DNA from: Stephanodiscus triporus
Taxonomy: Eukaryota; Bacillariophyta; Thalassiosirophyceae; Thalassiosirales; Thalassiosiraceae
Assembly (NCBI GenBank): GCA_036939755.1
Contig: JALLAZ010000521.1
Location: 1-21,775 of the forward strand
Direction of reading: 5' to 3'
DNA: 21,775 nt
Shown here: one piece after another, positions 16,315 through 21,775 of the stretch
How the letters are laid out: every line of letters begins with the position of its first letter
Numbering within the stretch: position 1 is the first letter of the stretch
The notes under the pieces: generated by a model
What the model saw: the letters and a program-made list of their open reading frames with translations, nothing else
What the model was told of the DNA's origin: nothing
The model's database searches: none
Program-made: the position numbers and the translations under genes

Positions 16315-19071
16315 ATGATGGTGGACTTGACACATCTCCTCTCCCGCTCCCCAATGACATCCAGGAGACCTCGGGTGCACCACCAATGGCCCGCACTCTT
16401 CCTCACTGTCATTTTTCTCCACCAAGCATGGTCACCAAACAACAAACTCTGGCCGTTCAACCATCTACCACACGTCTGTTCACAACAAAACCCCTGGTTT
16501 GGCAATACGAAGAACCCTCCACTCCTTCTAACACACCGCCCGACTTGGGAGATCTTCGCTTCCTCCACAGCCAACTGCTATTCGCGGCAAAAGTCAGCCG
16601 TATCCGCGGCCTCGCCGACGTGTCAGTTTCCAGAGTACTCGAGGACGCGGAATCCTTCCGGCTCCGCTGTCGACGAGGACCTCCCGCTGAACGCCTCTCT
16701 CCGCGAGAAGAACGACGGCTACAAACCGCAATTGACGAAATCCTCACTGCCCCCACGACCACCCCCCGCTCCCAACATCTTACACAAGGCGGCTCTATCT
16801 GCCCCTTACTCTGGCACTCCTCTTTCACCCCCGGCGGCTTCACCAAACACAGCGAACCCCTTTACTACATCGACGACGCGACCTACCTTTCAGCGGACAC
16901 CGACGATAACCCAGAGGAAATTGGCAACGAAAATGACCACCCGTTCTGGAACCGACCGGTCGACGTCTCTTCAGGACCGTGCCCGGCAGAAGGCGGATCA
17001 ACAGCAAGCGGAGCTGGCTCTTCAACAACGTCTGGAAGCAGAGCGTCATAAGCGCGAGCAAACCAAAAAACAACGAAATAACGAACGTAAAATAGAAGAA
17101 GAGGAAAGGAAACGTCGAGAAGATGAAGAAAGAAGGGCGGCAATGAAGGTAGCGGACTCCACGACCCAAGCCGTCTCTCCGGAGGCACCGGCGGATGCGG
17201 AGGTGCAAGGCACGGTGACCAATTCTTCTCTCCTCCAACTCATGAACGGCGATCCTTCTGACATGTCCGACGAGAACGATAAAGAGGACAGGTCCCCGGC
17301 AAAAAACAAACCAAGGAAGCTGGTGACGGTGGCTCCTAGCAAGACAACCCAGGCCACGAAGCAGACGGTTAAGAGTGCTCTCCGAACAGGGTTCAAAGCA
17401 GATAACCACGCCCACAACCACCCACGAGTACTAGCCGAGGCCTCGATCTCCCTCAAGAGCGATTCCCCCACTCAAGAATTCTTGACAGGATTACAAGATC
17501 TCTTGAAGAATGGCCAGTTAGTGGACAAATCCTTCGCCTTTTGTCCGGTAAAAGACGATGGTCGCGCAAGGAAGATCTCGGACCCTTCTAGTATTCCTGT
17601 CAACATGACCCTCCTGAGCGCCTTTTTCAAGATCTCAAATATGACGAGAGGCAGGAATCCGTTTGAAAAACAGAAAGTATACAAAAACAATAAGGAGGTG
17701 AAAGGGGAACTAAGAGACCCCACAATTTATTTTACGTTCGCTTTTGCTTCAGATGAGGAACCCGAAGACCTCCTTGATCGAGTTAGCCACGAATGGCACC
17801 GTAAAGGTGGAGCAATCCTAAAAATTAAGGAACTCCAGACCTTTGAAAGTGAAACTATCCTTTGCCTATTCAACATCTTGACTACTAACCCGAAGAAAAC
17901 TATCCTGCATGAGCTTCAAGAAATCCTAACGAAGGCCCTTGATCTGGCGGAGGAAAATGATGCAGCGGAGTTTCATTTCGACATTGACGACCTCCCAAAA
18001 AACAGTAGGATCCCGACGATCGAACTCCGTCAGCTTAACCCCAAACTTCCCGGACAGGACGTCTCTCACTATAATAAACTCAGCTGGAAGGCACAGGCCA
18101 ACAGGAAAGTGTTTCATGTCGAATGCGATAGCCGGTACTCATCGGAAATCAAGCGGCTCACCCAAATCGCCAAGGACGCCAACATTGTCAAGTCCATGTG
18201 GGGAACACATGCCCACATCTCGGAGGTTGTTGACAAAGACTCTTCTCCAAGCGAAATCAAGAGACTTATGCGTGTGTCGCAAGTCCACTGCAACTATCAA
18301 TGTTCCATGCTGTTAGAAGACATCGTGGGAATTACCGACCTCGACGAGAGCGCAGTTCTGGCCCAACCAGGCGTCCCCCCGCTCCGGCTCTCTCTCCGTG
18401 CGGTCCTCCTTCGATTCATGCAACTCAACGATGGACATAAGCTCTTCGCCGAAATCCACCAACTGAAGGAACCCAATGGCTGGGTCCAGGCAGTTATCCC
18501 GAACACTCCAGAGGCTGAGAAGATAATTCTGATGATGAATAAGAACTTCCCGGCGTACGTAGGCAATGTCCTGAAGGATCAAGGGTTACAGGAGGATTTT
18601 CTGATGGAGTTGCTAAAGCGCTCCTGCTGTCAAACGATGATGGCAGAAATCCACCTCTGCAAATGGGATTCTGAAAGCGGCACCCTAACCACACTCAAGG
18701 AGGCCAAGGAAGATGATGATAGGGCCAGTCTCGAGAATGCCACATGGTTTCAGAATGCCTTCAGGGACCTCGACCTCGACATACATGGCGCGGCAAAGAA
18801 CATCGCTCCTCCTCCGGAATCCCTGTTTAACCTAGATGAGGAACGATCTATCAAGACTATTCACGACCGCAATATGAACCGACCTTCTTCCAACGGAACC
18901 CCACCAAAAAAGAATGGTAACGAGACCGTTAATCTAACGGACTCTGACGAGGACTCCGCATCCTCGTCTAGTGAAGAAGGGTCGCGTAACGCCGCAACCG
19001 AAGGGAGCAACGGACTCCCTGCCTCGAGGGATGAGGTAAACGGAAGGCCAGGCGCGGCCGATGGCGGATAG
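16315..19071 (+). CDS. Retroelement ORF1 protein
   Basis: Open for 918 codons, but the likely functional start is the ATG at 16933 (MTTRSGTDRSTS, residue 207), giving 712 residues; the part before it is Pro/Ser/Thr-rich and overlaps another plausible frame. From there: a long charged coiled coil (QQQAEL through ERRAAMK, about residues 226-276), an acidic/basic linker, and a conserved-looking globular region from about 370 to 850 (for example SFAFCPVKDD, KVFHVECDSRYSSEIKRL, SMWGTHAHISEV). The tail is acidic and Ser-rich with VNLTDSDEDS (872-881), resembling a SUMO-interacting motif next to casein-kinase-type sites. No CCHC knuckle is seen. It likely packages element RNA as other ORF1 proteins do; this is inferred from position. 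ORF2 begins 59 bp downstream in a different frame. Confidence 0.65.
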   Translation: MMVDLTHLLSRSPMTSRRPRVHHQWPALFLTVIFLHQAWSPNNKLWPFNHLPHVCSQQNPWFGNTKNPPLLLTHRPTWEIFASSTANCYSRQKSAVSAASPTCQFPEYSRTRNPSGSAVDEDLPLNASLREKNDGYKPQLTKSSLPPRPPPAPNILHKAALSAPYSGTPLSPPAASPNTANPFTTSTTRPTFQRTPTITQRKLATKMTTRSGTDRSTSLQDRARQKADQQQAELALQQRLEAERHKREQTKKQRNNERKIEEEERKRREDEERRAAMKVADSTTQAVSPEAPADAEVQGTVTNSSLLQLMNGDPSDMSDENDKEDRSPAKNKPRKLVTVAPSKTTQATKQTVKSALRTGFKADNHAHNHPRVLAEASISLKSDSPTQEFLTGLQDLLKNGQLVDKSFAFCPVKDDGRARKISDPSSIPVNMTLLSAFFKISNMTRGRNPFEKQKVYKNNKEVKGELRDPTIYFTFAFASDEEPEDLLDRVSHEWHRKGGAILKIKELQTFESETILCLFNILTTNPKKTILHELQEILTKALDLAEENDAAEFHFDIDDLPKNSRIPTIELRQLNPKLPGQDVSHYNKLSWKAQANRKVFHVECDSRYSSEIKRLTQIAKDANIVKSMWGTHAHISEVVDKDSSPSEIKRLMRVSQVHCNYQCSMLLEDIVGITDLDESAVLAQPGVPPLRLSLRAVLLRFMQLNDGHKLFAEIHQLKEPNGWVQAVIPNTPEAEKIILMMNKNFPAYVGNVLKDQGLQEDFLMELLKRSCCQTMMAEIHLCKWDSESGTLTTLKEAKEDDDRASLENATWFQNAFRDLDLDIHGAAKNIAPPPESLFNLDEERSIKTIHDRNMNRPSSNGTPPKKNGNETVNLTDSDEDSASSSSEEGSRNAATEGSNGLPASRDEVNGRPGAADGG
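16386..17051 (+). CDS. Possible alternative ORF overlapping the ORF1 5' region, 221 codons
   Basis: Frame +1 shifted relative to ORF1, covering the region upstream of the probable ORF1 start and overlapping it by ~119 bp. It contains convincing protein-like stretches (SVSRVLEDAESFRLRCRRG, LSPREERRLQTAIDEILTAP, EPLYYIDDATYLSADTDD), more so than the Pro/Ser-rich ORF1 frame over the same bases. No family is recognised. If real, ORF1 would begin at 16933 and this would be an upstream protein of the retroelement. Confidence 0.35.
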   Translation: MARTLPHCHFSPPSMVTKQQTLAVQPSTTRLFTTKPLVWQYEEPSTPSNTPPDLGDLRFLHSQLLFAAKVSRIRGLADVSVSRVLEDAESFRLRCRRGPPAERLSPREERRLQTAIDEILTAPTTTPRSQHLTQGGSICPLLWHSSFTPGGFTKHSEPLYYIDDATYLSADTDDNPEEIGNENDHPFWNRPVDVSSGPCPAEGGSTASGAGSSTTSGSRAS

Positions 19072-19130
19072 TCGGCACCAGCTACCCTCCCTCGTCCACG
19101 GGGAGGGCACAGCGTCAGGCGCTAAGTGGA

Positions 19131-19841
19131 TTGTACGAGTTCAGGTGCAGAACCACCACCGGGGGAGCCGCCAGGGGGCGGCATAATCGTAGACGGGCAT
19201 CAATATTTAGGAGATCAAATGAAATTAGTAGAATAATTAACCTTACCGATGAATTTGGAGAATGTTCATGCACCATCCAAGAAGGACGTATGGAGACCAC
19301 AAGCCACGCCTCCATCCTTGAGGCGCTAGAACATCGGGCTAGCCGATTCTCTCACCGGGGAAGACTCAGGGGTGTAGACGACGGCGTAACAGCCTGGGCT
19401 CTTGACGAGACGGGCACCGTCGACACCGCTATCTTAGGAAAAACATGTGAACAAGGTGAGCGACTAGTGCTCACTGAACAACAAGAAGAACGTAGGGTAA
19501 CGGGTTTACTAGGGGTTCCGGAAGAGGTCCTCCGGGTCCACGGGGTGGCACTGGCAAGTAAACCGGAAGGAGTCATTCGCTTAATTTACGAGAATGTGAA
19601 TGGACTTAATAATAGACTGTCAGGCAATGTGAAAGTGGAGAAGGCAAAGGAACTCCACGATGAATTGGAAGTGGATTTAGTCGCTTACAACGAACATCGG
19701 CTCAACATGCAAGACCGTAAGAACGTAAATGGCTTTAACCAACTGTTTAAGGGAGGGGAGGCTGCAGTGCGGTCAGTAGTCATGCACAACGTCCACGAAA
19801 ACTTCGGACGCGTACAGGAGGGTGGGACCTGTGTGATATGA
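19131..19841 (+). pseudogene. Retroelement ORF2, first part: N-terminus of APE-like endonuclease
   Basis: 236 codons ending at TGA 19839-19841. The N-terminal ~145 residues are variable and basic; an internal start at 19290 (METTSHAS) is also possible. From about residue 147 an endonuclease/exonuclease/phosphatase fold begins: LIYENVNGLN (151-160, the N-x-N-G metal-site motif), VAYNEHRLN (184-192, the Q/N-E-x-H type motif) and EGGTCVI (230-236). The domain is cut here; its continuation is in the -1/+2 frame from 19838. The stop of this frame and the next ATG overlap as ATGA (19838-19841). This looks like a frameshift mutation in a once continuous ORF2, although a recoding or reinitiation site cannot be excluded. 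Confidence 0.65.
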
Positions 19842-21775
19842 TGGCATTTGGCCCAATAACTGACCATCTCGTCAACGACCAACCTAGAAAGGACGAAACG
19901 GGTCTAGGACGATGGTCAGTAATGACCTTTCAGGGGGAATCGGGAGTAACAAGATTCATATGCGGGTATAATCCATGCTACAATTCTAGGCCAGATTCTA
20001 GTACAACATACCAGCAACACCGTCGATTCCTCATCACACAAAGGAAAGACCTCACCTGCCCAAGGGTAAAATTCCGAGAGGATCTTGTAGAGCAACTACG
20101 GAAGTGGAGAGGCAATGGCGACAAGCTGATTGGCTGCCTAGATACCAACGAGCACATATATCGCAAGTCGTTGGGGAAATCTCTTACAGACGTAGAGGGC
20201 CTGGCAATGAAAGAGGTCGTGGGCGTGGGTGAGTTCACAGGGTCCCCAATTGGATCAACATTCTTCAGGGGGACTAAGCCAATCAATGGAGTGTGGGCTA
20301 CGTCAGACATAACAATATGTAATGCCGCCATCATGCCGGCAGGATACGGTATTGGGGACAATCGACTTTTTGTTATTGACATGTGCGCGACTGACATCAT
20401 CGGAACGACTCCACCCAGGATTGTGCGGCCAGCATCCAGACGTCTTAATACTAAGCTCCCACGGGTAGCAGCGGAGTACTCTAGACTACTGGAAGAGGAA
20501 ATAATCAAACACCGACTGATAGAACGTGTGGGGAAGGCCCACGCCAAAAGCAGATCCGACAAGTCGTTGACAAAGCGACTGAACAGGCTGGATGAGGAAC
20601 TAGGGTCTTACATGCGCTTCGCCGAAAAGCACTGCAGGAAAATAAAATCGGGAAGAATCCCTTTCTCTCCGGAGGCATCGCTATGGATCCGCCGGGTACA
20701 GGTCTACAAATCCCTCCTACGATATCACGCCGGGAAGATCCGAAATAGGGGCAACCTGAAACGCACGGCCCGTCGCTGCAAAATCCCTGACGCTCTCTCC
20801 TTGTCGACTGACGAAATATATCTTAGGCTCCAGGTCTGTGTAAAGAAGTGCGACTACTTCCGTAAGAATGGGAGGTACTACCGACGGAAACACCTTTACA
20901 ACCGGCTAAACGCGGCCAAAGAGAGAGAAGATGAGGAGGCGGTTAACCAGATTCTTGCTATCATCCAACGGGAAAAAGACAAAGGTTTCTGGAGAAGAAT
21001 GTCCTACGCCCTCGGAGCACCCCGCGGTGGCGCATGCTTCCGAGTACAAGTTAATCAAACAGACGGCACGATCAAAGAATATACGGGTCAGGATGAGTTG
21101 CAGGAAGCGATTTGGGACAATATACATAAAAAACGCTTCCATCTTGCGGAGTCCGCACCTCTTTGCTCCGGCACCCTCAGGGGCACCTTCGGTTACAATG
21201 CAATATGCCAGGTATCACAGGAGATACTTGACGGAACATACACTTATCCCCCGGACTTTGACCAAGCCACCAAGGAAATACTGCTCGAATGCGCGGCCAT
21301 CAGGCTTCGTATTCCAGAGGGCTCAGTCAATATGCTCATCACTAGAGAGAACTGGGAAAACCACTGGGGCAAGGCAAAGGAAGAAACGTTGTCCTCCCTA
21401 TCGCGTCGGCACTTCGGGCACTACAAGGTGGGACTGCGATCTCGGTACGCATCATACCTCCAGGCCCTCCTTGCGTCGCTAACAATTCGGAGAGGACTTG
21501 TCCTTGATAGGTGGTCGCAAGGATTATCTGTAATGTTAGAGAAGATCTATGGATGTTCCTTAATCACCAAACTGCGGTCAATCCTCCTGATGGAAGCGGA
21601 CTTCAATGCCACCAACAAGACCATATTTGGGGTACGTATGTTGCATAACATTCGGAAATACAGACTAATGCCAGAAGAGATCTTTAGCGAACGCAACAGA
21701 CTCGCTGATGATGGTACCTTATCCAAGGTCTTATTTTTTGACATCGCTCGGCAACTTCGCCGCCCAGCTGGTCTA
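19838..21775 (+). CDS. Retroelement ORF2, second part: endonuclease C-terminus and start of reverse transcriptase (partial)
   Basis: Open for 646 codons from ATG 19838 to the last base of the window with no stop, so the protein continues beyond it. Residues 1-185 complete the endonuclease: GRWSVMTF, ICGYNPCYN, GCLDTNEHIY (99-108, the GDFN-type metal motif), GSTFFRG, NGVWATSD and GYGIGDNRLFVID (169-181). The last motif normally ends in SDH/GDH; here Asp174 is followed by Asn175 (AAT at 20360-20362), removing the expected catalytic His. Residues ~190-500 are a basic linker with helical character. Near 585-640 the sequence KLRSILLMEADFNATNK and EEIFSERNRLADDGTLSKV resembles the finger motifs that precede the RT palm, but the catalytic Asp motifs lie outside the window. 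It overlaps the preceding frame by four bases. Confidence 0.75.
   Translation, partial: MMAFGPITDHLVNDQPRKDETGLGRWSVMTFQGESGVTRFICGYNPCYNSRPDSSTTYQQHRRFLITQRKDLTCPRVKFREDLVEQLRKWRGNGDKLIGCLDTNEHIYRKSLGKSLTDVEGLAMKEVVGVGEFTGSPIGSTFFRGTKPINGVWATSDITICNAAIMPAGYGIGDNRLFVIDMCATDIIGTTPPRIVRPASRRLNTKLPRVAAEYSRLLEEEIIKHRLIERVGKAHAKSRSDKSLTKRLNRLDEELGSYMRFAEKHCRKIKSGRIPFSPEASLWIRRVQVYKSLLRYHAGKIRNRGNLKRTARRCKIPDALSLSTDEIYLRLQVCVKKCDYFRKNGRYYRRKHLYNRLNAAKEREDEEAVNQILAIIQREKDKGFWRRMSYALGAPRGGACFRVQVNQTDGTIKEYTGQDELQEAIWDNIHKKRFHLAESAPLCSGTLRGTFGYNAICQVSQEILDGTYTYPPDFDQATKEILLECAAIRLRIPEGSVNMLITRENWENHWGKAKEETLSSLSRRHFGHYKVGLRSRYASYLQALLASLTIRRGLVLDRWSQGLSVMLEKIYGCSLITKLRSILLMEADFNATNKTIFGVRMLHNIRKYRLMPEEIFSERNRLADDGTLSKVLFFDIARQLRRPAGL

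Larger units (their letters stand above)
15485..21775 (+). mobile_element. LINE-like non-LTR retrotransposon, 5' portion, cut by the window end
   Basis: The order ORF1, then an APE-like endonuclease, then the start of a reverse transcriptase, all on one strand with no LTR seen, fits an EN-encoding non-LTR retrotransposon. The left limit is inferred only from the onset of A/C-rich sequence; the right limit is beyond 21775. The endonuclease is split by a frame change and appears to have lost a catalytic histidine, so this copy is probably not autonomous. Confidence 0.75.

Noticed and set aside
19978..20562. 194-codon minus-strand ORF
   Set aside because: Antisense to the endonuclease part of ORF2, which has clear motifs on the plus strand.
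15485..21775. LTR retrotransposon or viral origin
   Set aside because: No LTR, gag zinc knuckle, protease or integrase seen; an endonuclease upstream of RT fits a non-LTR element.

Overview
This window looks like nuclear DNA of a diatom, probably a centric one. The evidence is a plastid-targeted IspF with a signal peptide and an ASAFAP-like cleavage motif, small GT-AG introns of about 95-195 bp, a diatom-style cyclic-nucleotide phosphodiesterase, a paired Cys-rich module of a kind I associate with diatom extracellular proteins, and a Harbinger DNA transposon and LINE-like retroelement that resemble diatom families. I did no database search, so family names rest on motifs read from the translations.

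Layout. 1-697: non-coding, with a palindromic 33-bp direct repeat. 698-2521 (-): stand-alone PDE. 2598-6034: a PIF/Harbinger element with ~108-bp terminal inverted repeats, carrying a two-exon DDE transposase (-) and a divergent two-exon accessory gene (+) that is frameshifted by an 88-bp tandem duplication. A cluster of 17-bp palindromes lies between these two genes. The element sits between the divergent PDE and MATE genes, only 76 bp from the PDE start codon. 6267/6551-8528 (+): three-exon MATE transporter with a G20 homopolymer near its start. 8969-11122 (+): single-pass membrane protein with internal repeats and two six-Cys modules. 11639-12457 (+): plastid IspF. 12580-15363 (-): three-exon KLHDC4-type kelch protein with a C-terminal DUF4110-like region. 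About 15485 to the window end (+): the 5' part of a LINE-like retroelement with possible upstream ORFs, an ORF1, and an endonuclease/reverse-transcriptase ORF2. ORF2 is broken by a frame change; its second half is open to base 21775 and stops just before the RT palm.

The host genes (PDE, MATE, Cys-rich membrane protein, IspF, KLHDC4) have no evident shared pathway. The most interesting features are the two mobile elements: the palindrome array in the bidirectional promoter of the Harbinger element, the frameshifting duplication in its accessory gene, the transposon-split PDE/MATE intergenic region, and the frame break plus probable catalytic His-to-Asn change in the retroelement endonuclease.
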